From: Mycobacterium sp. Z3061
GTDB taxonomy: Bacteria; Actinomycetota; Actinomycetes; Mycobacteriales; Mycobacteriaceae
Direction of reading: 5' to 3'
Assembly (NCBI RefSeq): GCF_031583025.1
Contig: NZ_CP134062.1
Coordinates: forward strand, 1,054,001 to 1,118,000
DNA length: 64,000 nucleotides
Position numbers and translations under genes: made by a program. Of this stretch, positions 50,692 to 61,144 are shown one piece after another. A model generated the notes under the pieces. That model saw nothing but the letters and a program-made list of their open reading frames with translations. It had not been told where the DNA came from and searched no databases. Within the stretch, counting starts at the first letter, position 1. Each line of letters opens with the position of its first letter.

Positions 50692-52293
50692 TCAGCCCAC
50701 CGCGCGGCCGGCGCCCTCCCAGAACTGCGCGCGCACGGCCTTCTTGTCGGGCTTGCCCAGCCCGGTCAACGGCAGCGCGTCGACGACGACCACCCGCTTG
50801 GGCGACTGCACCGAGCCCTTGCGCTCCTTGACCGCGGCCTGGATCTCGACCGTCATCGTCTCGATCGACGCTTCGTCGCGTGCCGCGTCGGCCCGCAGCA
50901 CCACCACCGCCGTGACGGCCTCACCCCACTTCTCGTCGGGAGTGCCGACCACACACGTCTGCGCGACAGCCGGGTGTTCGGCGATCACGTCCTCCACCTC
51001 CCGCGGGAAGACGTTGAAGCCACCGGTCACGATCATGTCCTTGACCCGGTCGACGATGAAGTAGAAGCCGTCCTCGTCCTCGCGGGCCATGTCCCCGGTG
51101 TGCAGCCAGCCGTCCTTGAAGGCCTCGGCCGTCGCCTCCGGCTTGTTCCAGTAACCAGCCGCCAAAAGTGGCCCGCTGACACAGATTTCGCCAGGCTCGC
51201 CCTGCGGTACCGGGTTGCCGTCCTCGCCCAGCAGCGCCACCCGGGCGAACAGCGTGGGGCGTCCGCACGACGTCAGCCGCTTCTCGTCGTGGTCGGCCTT
51301 GGCCAGGTAGGTGATCACCATCGGCGCCTCGGACTGGCCGTAGTACTGGGCGAAGATCGGGCCGAACCGGCGGATCGCCTCGGCCAGCCGCACCGGGTTG
51401 ATCGCCGAGGCGCCGTAGTAGACGGTCTCGAGTGAGGACAGGTCCCGGGTGTGCGAGTCGGGATGGTCCATCAGCGCATAAAGCATCGACGGCACCAGCA
51501 TGGTGGCCGTAATGCGTTGTTCCTCAATGACTCTCAACACCTCGGCCGGGTCGAACTTGGCCAGCACCACCATCTCGCCGCCCTTGACCACGGTGGGGGT
51601 GAAGAACGCCGCGCCGGCATGCGACAGCGGGGTGCACATCAGGAACCGCGGGTGCTCGGGCCACTCCCATTCCGCCAGCTGGATCTGGGTCATCGCGGCG
51701 ATATTGCCCGTCGTGCCGATGACGCCCTTGGGCTTGCCGGTGGTGCCACCGGTGTAGGCCATACCCCCTATGTTGTCCGGCGGCAGATCGGCGACCACCA
51801 GCGGCTTGGGCTCGAACTTGGCCGCCTCCGCGGACAGGTCGACCGCCACCCCCCGCAACGCTTCCGGCACCGGGCCGATGGTCAGGATCTGCTTGAGCGA
51901 GTCCACCTTCTCCAGCAACCCCAGCGCACGCTCGACGAACATCGGGTTGGGGTCGATGATCAGCGCGCTGGCGCCGGAGTCGTTGAGCACGTAGGCGTGG
52001 TCATCGAGGGAGCCGAGCGGGTGCAGGGCGGTGCGCCGGTACCCCTGGGTCTGGCTGGCGCCGAGAATCATCAGAACCTCGGGGCGATTCAGGGACAGCA
52101 GGCCGACCATGACACCGGAACCGGCGCCGAGCGCTTCGAACGCCTGGACGTACTGGCTGATCCGCTCCGCCAGCTGACCACCGGTCAGCGTGGTGTCGCC
52201 GAGGAAGAGCACCGGCCGGTTCTTGTGGCGCTTGAGTGCGCCCGCCAGCAGATGGCCGTTGTGGGTCGGGTTGCGCAACAAATCGACACTCAT
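50692..52293 (-). CDS. fadD8: Acyl-CoA/AMP-dependent ligase, FadD8-like
   Basis: A 533-residue ANL-superfamily ligase. ATP loop AYTGGTTGKPKGVIG, YYGQSEAPMV, adenylate contact GWLHTGDMAREDEDGF, and the C-terminal catalytic lysine region LPLTGLGKPDKKAV. It activates a fatty or related carboxylic acid to the AMP/CoA ester. Order and length match M. tuberculosis fadD8 (Rv0551c). TAGTCT lies 6 bases before ATG 52293, so the mRNA is probably leaderless. Confidence 0.88.
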   Translation of the reverse strand: MSVDLLRNPTHNGHLLAGALKRHKNRPVLFLGDTTLTGGQLAERISQYVQAFEALGAGSGVMVGLLSLNRPEVLMILGASQTQGYRRTALHPLGSLDDHAYVLNDSGASALIIDPNPMFVERALGLLEKVDSLKQILTIGPVPEALRGVAVDLSAEAAKFEPKPLVVADLPPDNIGGMAYTGGTTGKPKGVIGTTGNIAAMTQIQLAEWEWPEHPRFLMCTPLSHAGAAFFTPTVVKGGEMVVLAKFDPAEVLRVIEEQRITATMLVPSMLYALMDHPDSHTRDLSSLETVYYGASAINPVRLAEAIRRFGPIFAQYYGQSEAPMVITYLAKADHDEKRLTSCGRPTLFARVALLGEDGNPVPQGEPGEICVSGPLLAAGYWNKPEATAEAFKDGWLHTGDMAREDEDGFYFIVDRVKDMIVTGGFNVFPREVEDVIAEHPAVAQTCVVGTPDEKWGEAVTAVVVLRADAARDEASIETMTVEIQAAVKERKGSVQSPKRVVVVDALPLTGLGKPDKKAVRAQFWEGAGRAVG

Positions 52294-52299
52294 AACCTC

Positions 52300-52305
52300 A
52301 GACTA
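52300..52305 (-). promoter_or_regulatory. -10 of leaderless fadD8 promoter
   Basis: On the minus strand TAGTCT (52305-52300) then 6 bases, then ATG. There is no Shine-Dalgarno sequence. Confidence 0.5.
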
Positions 52306-52344
52306 GAACGTGTTGCAATTCGGCTTCGCCGCGCCCTTGATCAG

Positions 52345-52350
52345 TAGAGT
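52345..52350 (+). promoter_or_regulatory. -10 of leaderless amidohydrolase promoter
   Basis: TAGAGT (52345-52350) stands 8 bases before ATG 52359. It is divergent from the fadD8 element 40 bases away. Confidence 0.45.
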
Positions 52351-52358
52351 CTGCTCTC

Positions 52359-53963
52359 ATGAGTGCCGCAGATGTCGTCATCACCGGAACCGTTCTCACC
52401 GTCGACGAACGCCGCCCCACGGCCGAGGCGCTCGCCATCGCCGGCGGCCGGATCATCGCCGTCGGCGACCGCGCCGACGTCGCGCAGCACACCGGACCGG
52501 ACACCCGGACTATCGACCTCGGCGACGGCTGCGTCATGCCCGGGTTCATCGAGGCGCACGGTCACCCGCTGATGGAGGCGATCGCGCTCTCGGACCGGAT
52601 CGTCGACATCCGCCCGGTCACCATCCGCGACCCGGACGATGTGGTCGAGACGATCCGGCGGGAGGCCGCCCGTCGGGGGGCCGAAGGCGCCTACCTCAAC
52701 GGTTGGGACGCCCTGCTGCAACCCGGGCTGCCCGACCCGACGCTGAGCTGGCTGGATGACATCGCACCGGACGGCCCACTCGTCATCATCCACAACTCCG
52801 GGCACAAGGCGTACTTCAACTCCCGCGCCGCGGAGCTCAACGGCCTCACGCGGGACACGCCCGACCCGAAGGGCGCCAAGTACGGTCACGACGCGAACGG
52901 CGAACTCGACGGCACCGCCGAGGAGATCGGCGCCGTATTCCCGTTGCTGGGTGGCGCGATCCAGGCCGGCGCCTACCCGGACATGTTGCGCGCGGAGTGT
53001 GCCCGGCTCAACCGTGCCGGGCTGACCACCTGCTCCGAGATGGCCTTCGATCCCAAGTTCAAGCCGGTGGTCGAGCAGCTGCGCAACGACCTGACCGTAC
53101 GGCTACGCACCTACGAGGTCTCCAATGCGCAGATGTCCACGCAAGCCACCCCCGGTGAGGGCGACGACATGCTGCGCCAGGTCGGCATCAAGATCTGGGT
53201 CGACGGCTCGCCGTGGATCGGCAACATCGCGCTGTCGTTTCCGTACCTGGATACCGCCGCCACCCGCTCGGCCGGCATCACCCCGGGCTCCTGCGGCTGC
53301 GCCAACTACACCCGCGAGCAGCTGACCGAGATCGTGGACGCATATCTGCCACTGGGCTGGCAGATGGCCTGCCACGTGCAGGGCGATGCGGGCGTGGACA
53401 CCATCCTCGACGTCTATGAAGAGGCCTTGCGCAAGCACCCACGCGAAGACCATCGGCTGCGACTCGAGCATGTCGGCGCGATCCGGCCCGAGCAGCTGCA
53501 GCGCGCCGCCGCGCTCGGGGTCACCTGCAGCATCTTCGTCGACCAGATTCACTACTGGGGGGACGTCATCGTCGACGGGCTGTTCGGGGAGGAACGCGGT
53601 TCGCGCTGGATGCCGGCCGGCTCCGCGGTGGCCACCGGAATGCGGATCTCGCTGCACAATGACCCGCCTGTGACGCCCGAGGAGCCGTTGCGCAACATCA
53701 GTGTGGCCGCGACCCGGGTGGCTCCCAGCGGACGGGTGCTGGCACCGGAAGAGCGGCTCACGGTCGAGCAGGCGATTCGCGCGCAGACCATCGACGCCGC
53801 CTGGCAGCTGTTCGCCGACGACGTGACCGGCTCGCTGGAGGTCGGCAAGTACGCCGACCTCGTAGTGCTGTCGGCGGACCCCCGCACGGTGCCTCCCGAG
53901 CAGATCGCCGACCTCGAGGTTCGTGCCACCTTCCTGGCCGGTAGGCAGGTCTACGGGCAGTGA
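52359..53963 (+). CDS. Amidohydrolase family protein (YtcJ-like, Rv0552)
   Basis: A 534-residue metal-dependent hydrolase of the amidohydrolase 3 group. The first metal site is GFIEAHGHPLMEA; later ligands include IIHNSGHKAYFNS, MACHVQGDAGVD, LEHVGAIRP and SLHNDPPVTPEEP. N- and C-terminal beta-sandwich parts (ITGTVLTVDERRP; SLEVGKYADLVVLSAD) are complete. Substrate unknown. menC overlaps its stop (GTGA), so they share a transcript. Confidence 0.88.
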   Translation: MSAADVVITGTVLTVDERRPTAEALAIAGGRIIAVGDRADVAQHTGPDTRTIDLGDGCVMPGFIEAHGHPLMEAIALSDRIVDIRPVTIRDPDDVVETIRREAARRGAEGAYLNGWDALLQPGLPDPTLSWLDDIAPDGPLVIIHNSGHKAYFNSRAAELNGLTRDTPDPKGAKYGHDANGELDGTAEEIGAVFPLLGGAIQAGAYPDMLRAECARLNRAGLTTCSEMAFDPKFKPVVEQLRNDLTVRLRTYEVSNAQMSTQATPGEGDDMLRQVGIKIWVDGSPWIGNIALSFPYLDTAATRSAGITPGSCGCANYTREQLTEIVDAYLPLGWQMACHVQGDAGVDTILDVYEEALRKHPREDHRLRLEHVGAIRPEQLQRAAALGVTCSIFVDQIHYWGDVIVDGLFGEERGSRWMPAGSAVATGMRISLHNDPPVTPEEPLRNISVAATRVAPSGRVLAPEERLTVEQAIRAQTIDAAWQLFADDVTGSLEVGKYADLVVLSADPRTVPPEQIADLEVRATFLAGRQVYGQ

Positions 53964-54931
53964 TTCCCGCCCTGCAGGACCTGCTGGACCGCCTGCAGGT
54001 GGTGGCGCTGCCGATGCGGGTCCGGTTTCGTGGCATCACCACCCGCGAACTGGCATTGATCGAGGGCCCCGCCGGGTGGGGCGAATTCGGCGCCTTCGTC
54101 GAATACGGGCCGCCCGAGGCCGCGCACTGGCTGGCCTCGGCGATCGAGGCCGCCTACCGGCAACCCCCGCCGGCCAGACGCGACCGCATTCCCATCAACG
54201 CCACAGTGCCAGCCGTCAGGGCCGCCGAGGTGCCCGACGTGCTGGCCCGATTCCCCGGCGCCCGCACCGCCAAGGTGAAGGTCGCCGAGCCGGGACAGGG
54301 CCTGGCCGACGACGTCGACCGCGTCAACGCGGTCCGCGAGCTGGTGCAGACGGTCCGGGTCGACGCCAACGGCGGCTGGAGCGTGCCGGAGGCCGCCCGG
54401 GCCGTGTCGGCACTGACCGCCGACGGCCCGCTCGAATACGTCGAACAGCCCTGCGCCAGCGTCGCCGAGCTCGCCGAGTTGCGCCGCGAAGTGGACGTGC
54501 CCATCGCCGCCGACGAAAGCATCCGCAAGGCCGACGACCCGCTGGCGGTGGTCCGTGCCGGCGCCGCCGATGTTGCGGTGCTCAAAGTCGCTCCGCTGGG
54601 CGGCATTTCGGCGATGCTCCGGGTCGCCGCGCAGATCGACATCCCGATCGTGGTGTCCAGCGCATTGGACTCGGCCGTGGGGATCGGCCACGGCCTGGCC
54701 GCCGCTGCGGCCCTGCCGGAACTGCGGCATGCCTGCGGACTGGGCACCGGTCGGCTGTTCGTCGACGACGTCACCGATCCGGTCGCGCCCGTCGACGGAT
54801 TTCTTCCGGTCGGTCCGGTGACACCCGATCCCGCCCGGCTCCGAGCGTTGAGCGCGCCGGCGGATCGGCGACAGTGGTGGATCGACCGGGTCAAGGCCTG
54901 CTACCCGTTGCTTGTACCGTCGATCGGGTGA
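53960..54931 (+). CDS. menC: o-Succinylbenzoate synthase
   Basis: Enolase-superfamily enzyme (323 residues) that dehydrates SHCHC to o-succinylbenzoate. Catalytic lysines and metal ligands: RTAKVKVAEPG, TVRVDANGGWS, YVEQPCAS, IAADESIRK, VLKVAPLGG. The GTG start overlaps the amidohydrolase stop, and the next gene overlaps the menC stop (GTGA). menD follows closely downstream. Confidence 0.94.
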   Translation: MIPALQDLLDRLQVVALPMRVRFRGITTRELALIEGPAGWGEFGAFVEYGPPEAAHWLASAIEAAYRQPPPARRDRIPINATVPAVRAAEVPDVLARFPGARTAKVKVAEPGQGLADDVDRVNAVRELVQTVRVDANGGWSVPEAARAVSALTADGPLEYVEQPCASVAELAELRREVDVPIAADESIRKADDPLAVVRAGAADVAVLKVAPLGGISAMLRVAAQIDIPIVVSSALDSAVGIGHGLAAAAALPELRHACGLGTGRLFVDDVTDPVAPVDGFLPVGPVTPDPARLRALSAPADRRQWWIDRVKACYPLLVPSIG

Positions 54932-55716
54932 TCAACCTGGCTTTCGACGACAAGGGGACCGGTGAGCCGGTTGTCTTCATCTCCGGTCGCGGCGGTGCCG
55001 GACGCACCTGGCACCTGCACCAGGTCCCGGCGTTCCTGGCCGCCGGATATCGCTGTGTGACCTTCGACAATCGCGGGATCGGGGCCACCGAGAACGCCGA
55101 AGGCTTCACCACTGCGACCGTGGTCGCCGACACCGCGGCCCTGATCGAATCCCTGGGCGTCGGTCCGGTTCGGATCGTCGCGGTGTCGATGGGCTCCTAT
55201 ATCGCCCAGGAACTCATGGTGGTCCGGTCCGAACTGGTCAGCTCGGCGGTGTTGATGGCCACCCGTGGCCGGCTGGACCGCACCCGCCAGTTCTTCCATC
55301 AGGCCGAGGCCGACCTCGATGCGGCAGGCGTCGGCCTGCCCGCCACCTACGACGCGAAAACCCGCCTGGTGGAGAACTTTTCCCGCAAGACCCTGAACGA
55401 CGACGCGGCCATCGCCGACTGGATCGCCATGTTCAGCATGTGGCCGACCAAGCTCACTCCCGGCTATCGCTGCCAGCTCGATATCGCCCCGCAGACCAAC
55501 CGGTTACCCGCCTACCGCAACATCGCCGCCCCGGTGCTGGTGATCGGTTTCTCCGACGACGTGATCACCCCGCCCTATCTGGGCCGCGAGGTCGCCGATG
55601 CGCTGCCCAACGGCCGCTACCTGCAGGTCCCCGACACCGGGCACCTCGGGTTCCTGGAGCGGCCGGAGGCGGTCAATGCCGCGATGCTGAAGTTCTTCGG
55701 CGGGGCCAAGGCCTGA
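54928..55716 (+). CDS. bpoC: Alpha/beta hydrolase BpoC-like, MenH candidate
   Basis: A 262-residue alpha/beta hydrolase. Oxyanion segment FISGRGGAGRTWH, nucleophile VAVSMGSYIAQEL, Asp in VIGFSDDVITPP and His in DTGHLGFLERP. It is named as a non-haem peroxidase in M. tuberculosis (Rv0554), but its place between menC and menD, coupled to menC, suggests it could be the SHCHC synthase MenH. Function unproven. Confidence 0.87.
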   Translation: MINLAFDDKGTGEPVVFISGRGGAGRTWHLHQVPAFLAAGYRCVTFDNRGIGATENAEGFTTATVVADTAALIESLGVGPVRIVAVSMGSYIAQELMVVRSELVSSAVLMATRGRLDRTRQFFHQAEADLDAAGVGLPATYDAKTRLVENFSRKTLNDDAAIADWIAMFSMWPTKLTPGYRCQLDIAPQTNRLPAYRNIAAPVLVIGFSDDVITPPYLGREVADALPNGRYLQVPDTGHLGFLERPEAVNAAMLKFFGGAKA

Positions 55717-55825
55717 CCCGCCGCTTACGAAGGCCGTCGAGACTGTATCCAGCGCGCACCGCATCGGCGTGTCGCCGCCCTGGACGCAGAGTCGACACCG
55801 CGCAGGGCTGTGACACCCTGTAGAG

Positions 55826-57475
55826 GTGAACCCCTCGACGACCCAGGCGCGCGTCGTCGTCGACGAATTGATTCGCGGCGGCGTCCGCGACGTGGTGCTG
55901 TGTCCCGGCTCACGCAACGCGCCGCTGGCGTTCGCGCTGCAGGACGCCGACCGGGCGGGCCGGCTACGACTGCACGTCCGCATCGACGAACGGACCGCCG
56001 GTTATCTCGCCATCGGTCTGGCCATCGGGGCGAACGCACCGGTGTGCATCGCCATGACGTCGGGGACCGCGGTCGCCAACCTCGGGCCGGCCGTGGTCGA
56101 GGCCAACTACGCCCGGGTGCCGCTGATCGTGCTGTCCGCCAACCGGCCGTACGAACTGCTGGGCACCGGCGCCAACCAGACCATGGAGCAACTCGGCTAT
56201 TTCGGCTCGCAGGTGCGGGCCACCATCAGTCTCGGCCTGGCCGAGGATGCGGCCGAGCGGTTGCCCGCTCTCAATGCCACTTGGCGTTCGGCGACCTGCC
56301 GAGTGTTGGTGGCCGCCATGGGTTCTCGCACAGCGAACGCCGGGCCCGTGCACTTCGACATCCCGTTGCGCGAACCTCTGGTGCCCGATGCCGAGCACCT
56401 GAACGCGCCCGTGCCGGCCGGCCGTCCCGGTGGGAAGCCGTGGACCTACACCCCGCCGGTCACATTCGATCAACCGCTGGACATCGACCTCACGCCGGAC
56501 ACGGTCGTCATCGCCGGCCACGGCGCCGGCGCGCACCCCAACCTCGCGGCGTTGCCGACGGTCGCCGAGCCGACGGCGCCGCCGGCCGCCAACCCGCTGC
56601 ATCCGCTGGCGCTGCCGCTGTTGCGGCCTCAGCAGGTGATCATGCTGGGCCGCCCCACGCTGCACCGGCCGGTGTCGGCGCTGCTGGCCGACGCCGCAGT
56701 GCCGGTATTCGCGCTGACGACGGGACCCCGCTGGCCCGACGTGTCGGGCAACTCGCAGGCCACCGGCACCCGGGCGGTCACGTCCGGCACGCCCAACCCG
56801 GCCTGGCTGCGCCGCTGCGCCGAAGTCAATCAGCAGGCTGTCACCGCGGTGCGCACGCAGCTGGCCGAGCACCCGCTCACCACCGGCCTGCACGTCGCCG
56901 CCGCGGTCGCCGACGCGCTGCGACCCGGCGACCAGCTGGTATTGGGGGCGTCGAACCCGGTGCGCGACGCCGCCCTGGTCGGGCTGAACACCCAGGGCAT
57001 CCAGGTGCGCTCCAACCGCGGAGTCGCTGGAATCGACGGCACCGTGTCCACCATCATCGGGGCAGCGCTCGCGTTCGAGCGCGTCGGCAACACCGATGAC
57101 CCACCCCGCACCGTTGCCCTCATCGGCGACCTCACCTTCGTCCACGACAGTTCGGGGCTGCTGATCGGACCCACCGAACCGACCCCGCGGCAGCTGACCA
57201 TCGTGGTGTCCAATGACAACGGCGGCGGCATCTTCGAACTGCTCGAGCAAGGCGATCCGAGGTTCTCGGACGTGTCCGCACGGGTCTTCGGCACCCCGCA
57301 CGACGTCGATGTCGGCGCGCTGTGCCGCGCTTACCACGTGGAGAGCCGCCAGATCGAGGTCGACCAGTTGGCCGCTGCCCTCGACGAACCGGGCGCCGGC
57401 ATGCGGGTATTGGAGGTCAAGGCGGACCGGTCGTCGTTGCGGCGACTCCACGCAGCCATCAAGGCCGCTTTGTGA
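55826..57475 (+). CDS. menD: SEPHCHC synthase (MenD)
   Basis: Thiamine-diphosphate enzyme (549 residues) that adds 2-oxoglutarate to isochorismate, the first committed step of menaquinone synthesis. ThDP Glu region [32 protein letters not shown], and the diphosphate/Mg site [12 protein letters not shown] with [14 protein letters not shown] start. A gap of 109 bases separates it from bpoC. The next gene overlaps its stop (GTGA). Confidence 0.95.
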   Translation: MNPSTTQARVVVDELIRGGVRDVVLCPGSRNAPLAFALQDADRAGRLRLHVRIDERTAGYLAIGLAIGANAPVCIAMTSGTAVANLGPAVVEANYARVPLIVLSANRPYELLGTGANQTMEQLGYFGSQVRATISLGLAEDAAERLPALNATWRSATCRVLVAAMGSRTANAGPVHFDIPLREPLVPDAEHLNAPVPAGRPGGKPWTYTPPVTFDQPLDIDLTPDTVVIAGHGAGAHPNLAALPTVAEPTAPPAANPLHPLALPLLRPQQVIMLGRPTLHRPVSALLADAAVPVFALTTGPRWPDVSGNSQATGTRAVTSGTPNPAWLRRCAEVNQQAVTAVRTQLAEHPLTTGLHVAAAVADALRPGDQLVLGASNPVRDAALVGLNTQGIQVRSNRGVAGIDGTVSTIIGAALAFERVGNTDDPPRTVALIGDLTFVHDSSGLLIGPTEPTPRQLTIVVSNDNGGGIFELLEQGDPRFSDVSARVFGTPHDVDVGALCRAYHVESRQIEVDQLAAALDEPGAGMRVLEVKADRSSLRRLHAAIKAAL

Positions 57476-57981
57476 GAAGACTCGCCAGATCGCCGAAAGA
57501 CCTGCTGCGCATCCTGATTCACGGCAGCAGCGAGGAACTGCCGGACACCCGGGCCAGGAGGGTGGTGCGCTGGGCCCGGATAACCGTGCTGATCGTCATA
57601 CTTCTGGTCACCCTGCAGTCGGTGCTGTTGGTGGCCGGCGCGTGGCGCAATGACCTGGCGATCAAACGCAACATGGGGGTCGCGCAGGCCGAGGTGCTCA
57701 GTGCCGGGCCGCGGCGTTCCACCATCGAGTTCGTGACCCCGGATCGTGTCACGTACCGGCCGGAACTCGGCGTGCTCTACCCGTCGGAATTGGCCACCGG
57801 CATGCGGATCTATGTCGAGTACAACAAAAAGGACCCCAATCTGGTGCGGGTCCAGCATCGCAACGCCGGTCTGGCGATCATCCCGGCGGGCTCGATCGCG
57901 GTGGTGGCGTGGTTGATCGGTGCGGGGGCGTTGATCCTGTTGGCCGTGCTGGACAAGCGGCTGAATAAGGCCGATTCCTAG
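57472..57981 (+). CDS. DUF3592-type membrane protein (Rv0556)
   Basis: A 169-residue protein with two helices ([20 protein letters not shown] near 32-52 and [22 protein letters not shown] near the C-terminus) enclosing an extracytoplasmic domain with [20 protein letters not shown] and [15 protein letters not shown], typical of DUF3592. It starts GTG overlapping the menD stop. Function unknown. Confidence 0.83.
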   Translation: MRRLARSPKDLLRILIHGSSEELPDTRARRVVRWARITVLIVILLVTLQSVLLVAGAWRNDLAIKRNMGVAQAEVLSAGPRRSTIEFVTPDRVTYRPELGVLYPSELATGMRIYVEYNKKDPNLVRVQHRNAGLAIIPAGSIAVVAWLIGAGALILLAVLDKRLNKADS

Positions 57982-58052
57982 CGCGAACAGATTTCGCGTC
58001 GCGTACTCCCGGCGGCAACCTGGTCGACAGCCGCTGCTGCCACTGTGGTGGC

Positions 58053-59195
58053 GTGCGCGTTGCAATCGTCGCCGAATCGTTCCTGCCGCAGGTCAACGGT
58101 GTAAGTAACTCGGTGGTGCGGGTTCTCGAGCATCTGCGCCGCACCGGTCACGAGGCCCTCGTCATCGCCCCGGACAACCCACCCGGTGCGGCCCGTGCCG
58201 ACCGCGTGCACGACGGTGTCCGCATCCACCGGACGCCGTCGCGGATGTTTCCCAAGGTGACCACGCTCCCGCTGGGCGTGCCCACCCCGCGAATCCTGCG
58301 GGTCCTGCGCGGATTCGACCCTGACGTGGTGCACCTGGCCTCGCCGGCGCTGCTCGGTTACGGCGGGCTGCTGGCCGCGCGACGGCTCGGCGTTCCCACC
58401 GTGGCCGTCTACCAGACCGACGTACCGGGCTTCGCGGCCAGCTACGGCATCCCGATGACGACCCGGGCCGCCTGGGCATGGTTCCGGCGCCTGCACAGTC
58501 GCGCCGACCGCACTCTGGCACCGTCCACGCCGACCATGGAAGTCCTTGCCGCTCAAGGTTTCCCACGTGTTCACCGCTGGGCGCGCGGCGTCGACCTGAT
58601 CCGGTTCGCGCCGTCTGCGCGCGACGAGACGCTGCGCCGGCGGTGGTCTCCCGACGGCCGGCCGGTCGTCGGGTTCGTCGGCCGACTCGCCCCGGAGAAG
58701 CACGTCGAACGGCTCGCGGCGCTCGCGGGTGCCGGCACCGTTCGGTTGGTCGTCGTGGGCGACGGCGTCGACCTTCCGAAACTGCAAAAGGCAATGCCCA
58801 CAGCGATATTCACGGGCGCGTTGTACGGTGACGAGCTCGCCGCGGCATACGCCAGCATGGACGTCTTCGTGCATCCCGGCGAACACGAGACGTTCTGTCA
58901 GGTCGTGCAGGAAGCGCTGGCGTCGGGGTTGCCGGTCATCGCCCCCGACGCCGGTGGCCCGCGCGACCTGGTGTCGCCGTGCCGCACCGGCCTGTTGCTG
59001 CCGGTGGCCGAGTTCGAGGCACGGCTGCCCGGGGCCGTCGAACACCTGCTGGCCGAGCGCCAGCGCTACTCGCAGGCCGCTCGGCGCAGCGTGCTCGGCC
59101 GCAGCTGGTCGGTCATCTGTGACGAACTACTCGGCCACTACGAGGCCGTGATGGCCCGTCCCGAACGGGCCCGGGCCACCCGGCGATACGCCTGA
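58053..59195 (+). CDS. mgtA: GDP-mannose-dependent alpha-mannosyltransferase (MgtA/PimB-like)
   Basis: A 380-residue family 4 glycosyltransferase. N-terminal [21 protein letters not shown], middle [12 protein letters not shown], and nucleotide-sugar site [30 protein letters not shown] with the EX7E pair. In corynebacteria and mycobacteria the enzyme mannosylates glucuronic-acid diacylglycerol (MgtA); it was first named PimB (Rv0557). GTG start, with CACTGT 6 bases upstream. It is convergent with the SDR gene, 5 bases apart. Confidence 0.9.
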   Translation: MRVAIVAESFLPQVNGVSNSVVRVLEHLRRTGHEALVIAPDNPPGAARADRVHDGVRIHRTPSRMFPKVTTLPLGVPTPRILRVLRGFDPDVVHLASPALLGYGGLLAARRLGVPTVAVYQTDVPGFAASYGIPMTTRAAWAWFRRLHSRADRTLAPSTPTMEVLAAQGFPRVHRWARGVDLIRFAPSARDETLRRRWSPDGRPVVGFVGRLAPEKHVERLAALAGAGTVRLVVVGDGVDLPKLQKAMPTAIFTGALYGDELAAAYASMDVFVHPGEHETFCQVVQEALASGLPVIAPDAGGPRDLVSPCRTGLLLPVAEFEARLPGAVEHLLAERQRYSQAARRSVLGRSWSVICDELLGHYEAVMARPERARATRRYA

Positions 59196-59200
59196 ATGAC

Positions 59201-60025
59201 CTAGCCCTGAGCCAGCTCGGCCACCGGTTGCCACTGTTCCCAGGTGCGCAGCCGGTTTTCGTAGTCGGCCCTGGCTGTTGCCAGCGGGGAAGCGCCGAAG
59301 AAAACCCGTAGCGGCGGCTCGTCGGCATCCACCACTTTGAGCAGCGCCTCCGCCGACGCCGACGGGTCGCCCGGGGCCGCCCACCGCTGCTTGCGCCATT
59401 CGTCCTGCTTGGCATGCACTTCGGCGTAGTCCGGCAGACGCTCAGCCCGGCGTGACGACGATCCGGCCCAGTCGGTGTCGAACCCCCCGGGCTCGATCAG
59501 CGTGACGTGGACGCCGAACGGGGCGACCTCCTGGGCCAGTGCCTGCGAGAAACCCTCCAGTGCCCACTTGGAGGCGTGGTAGATCCCGACGTCGGGGAAC
59601 GCCGTGATGCCACCGATCGACGACACCTGAATGATGTGCCCGCTGCGCTGCGCCCGAAGGTAGGGCAATGCGGCCTGCGTGACCCACAGCGCGCCGAACA
59701 CGTTCGTTTCGATCTGGTCGCGTGCGTCCTGCTCCGAGATTTCCTCGATGAATCCGAACTGTCCGTAGCCGGCGTTGTTGACCACGATGTCCAGCCGCCC
59801 GAAGTGGTCGTGGGCCTGCTGGACGGCAGCGAAGTCCGCGTCCCGGTCGGTCACGTCCAACTGGATCGGCAGCAGCGCGTCACCGTATTCGCCGACCAGG
59901 TCGTCCAGCGATGCGGTGTCACGTGCCGTGGCGGCCACCTTGTCGCCACGTTTCAATGCGGCCGTTGCCCATTGGCGTCCGAAGCCGCGCGATGTCCCGG
60001 TGATAAACCAAACTTTTTCGCTCAC
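59201..60025 (-). CDS. Short-chain dehydrogenase/reductase
   Basis: A 274-residue classical [31 protein letters not shown], Ser in [11 protein letters not shown] and catalytic [13 protein letters not shown]. It is of the type annotated as oxidoreductases of unknown substrate. GTG 60025 is preferred (VSEKVWF); TTG 60037 is possible. I do not place it in the M. tuberculosis order between Rv0557 and Rv0558, so it may be an insertion here. Confidence 0.85.
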   Translation of the reverse strand: MSEKVWFITGTSRGFGRQWATAALKRGDKVAATARDTASLDDLVGEYGDALLPIQLDVTDRDADFAAVQQAHDHFGRLDIVVNNAGYGQFGFIEEISEQDARDQIETNVFGALWVTQAALPYLRAQRSGHIIQVSSIGGITAFPDVGIYHASKWALEGFSQALAQEVAPFGVHVTLIEPGGFDTDWAGSSSRRAERLPDYAEVHAKQDEWRKQRWAAPGDPSASAEALLKVVDADEPPLRVFFGASPLATARADYENRLRTWEQWQPVAELAQG

Positions 60026-60077
60026 GCAGTCTTGCAACGCATCGACCGGCGACGAATTCCCGTATCCGGCGGCCGGG

Positions 60078-60083
60078 TAGCGT
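60078..60083 (+). promoter_or_regulatory. -10 of leaderless menG promoter
   Basis: TAGCGT then 7 bases then GTG 60091. The hexamer and spacing are the same as in front of cmaA2. Confidence 0.5.
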
Positions 60084-60090
60084 CTCAGGG

Positions 60091-60780
60091 GTGAGCCGCG
60101 CCGACCTTGACAAGGATCCCCGGGACGTCGCGTCGATGTTCGACGGGGTCGCCCGCCGATACGACATCACCAATACCGTGCTGTCGCTGGGCCAGGACCG
60201 GTTCTGGCGGCGCGCCACCCGGTCGGCGCTGAAAATCGGGCCCGGACAGAAGGTGCTGGATCTGGCCGCGGGCACCGCGGTGTCGACCGTGGAGTTGGCC
60301 AAGTCCGGGGCCTGGTGTGTGGCGGCCGACTTCTCGGTCGGCATGCTCTCCGCGGGCAGCTCCCGTGACGTACCCAAGGTCGCCGGCGACGCGACCCGGT
60401 TGCCGTTCGCCGACGAGGTGTTCGACGCGGTCACTATCAGCTTCGGATTGCGCAACGTGGCCGACTTCGCCGCCGGGCTGCGCGAAATGGCTCGGGTCAC
60501 GCGGCCCGGTGGCCGGCTGGTGGTGTGCGAATTCTCCACTCCCACAAGCCCGTTGTTCGCCACCGCGTACAAGGAGTACCTGATGCAGGCGCTGCCGCGG
60601 GTGGCGCGCGCGGTATCCAGTAACCCCGACGCCTACGTCTACCTGGCCGAGTCGATCAGGGCCTGGCCCGACCAGGAGGCGCTGGCGCAGGAGATCGCGG
60701 GAGCGGGATGGTCCGCGGTGCGGTGGCGCAATCTGAGCGGCGGGATCGTGGCGTTGCACGCGGCGTACAAGCCGCTCTGA
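60091..60780 (+). CDS. menG: Demethylmenaquinone methyltransferase
   Basis: UbiE-family SAM methyltransferase (229 residues) for the last methylation to menaquinone. [24 protein letters not shown] site [25 protein letters not shown] and [13 protein letters not shown], with the C-terminal [15 protein letters not shown]. The gene is called menH (Rv0558) in older M. tuberculosis annotation; menG is the systematic name. GTG start. Confidence 0.95.
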   Translation: MSRADLDKDPRDVASMFDGVARRYDITNTVLSLGQDRFWRRATRSALKIGPGQKVLDLAAGTAVSTVELAKSGAWCVAADFSVGMLSAGSSRDVPKVAGDATRLPFADEVFDAVTISFGLRNVADFAAGLREMARVTRPGGRLVVCEFSTPTSPLFATAYKEYLMQALPRVARAVSSNPDAYVYLAESIRAWPDQEALAQEIAGAGWSAVRWRNLSGGIVALHAAYKPL

Positions 60781-60801
60781 GAGCCCGCCGAGCCGGCGCC
60801 C

Positions 60802-61137
60802 TTAAGTGCCGGCGCGCTGCAAGAAGCCGACCTGCTCGGGGCAGTAGTGGTCGAGCGCCGCGCCGAGGAACTGGAACGCCTGCCCCTGGGTGGTGCCTCG
60901 CGGCAGATTGCGCTGCAGGAACGTGGCCGACTTGTACGGATCCCCGTCCACGCCCCGCTCGATGCGCTGGCAGCTGATCTTGCCCAGCCAGGCGTTGTAG
61001 TCCTGCGGGCCGTAGATGCCGTAGGTGTGCAGTTGCGAGTTGAACGGGGCGTCGTAGTCGTCGGCCTGGGCGGGTGCCGCCACTCCGATAGCGGCGACCG
61101 CCATGGCCGCGAAAGCACCCAGCCTAAATGCCTTCAT
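60802..61137 (-). CDS. Secreted DUF732 protein (Rv0559c type)
   Basis: A 111-residue exported protein: signal peptide MKAFRLGAFAAMAVAAIGV to APAQA, then a small helical DUF732 domain with two Cys (ISCQRIERG, DHYCPEQVG) likely joined as a disulfide. TATAGT lies 7 bases before ATG 61137. In M. tuberculosis the neighbours Rv0559c and Rv0560c are, as I recall, both strongly induced by salicylate. Confidence 0.88.
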   Translation of the reverse strand: MKAFRLGAFAAMAVAAIGVAAPAQADDYDAPFNSQLHTYGIYGPQDYNAWLGKISCQRIERGVDGDPYKSATFLQRNLPRGTTQGQAFQFLGAALDHYCPEQVGFLQRAGT

Positions 61138-61144
61138 TAGACGG

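Noticed and set aside
23799-55824. ACACCCTGTAG occurs both before hemL and before menD
   Set aside because: An 11-base match between two places is expected by chance many times in 64 kb.
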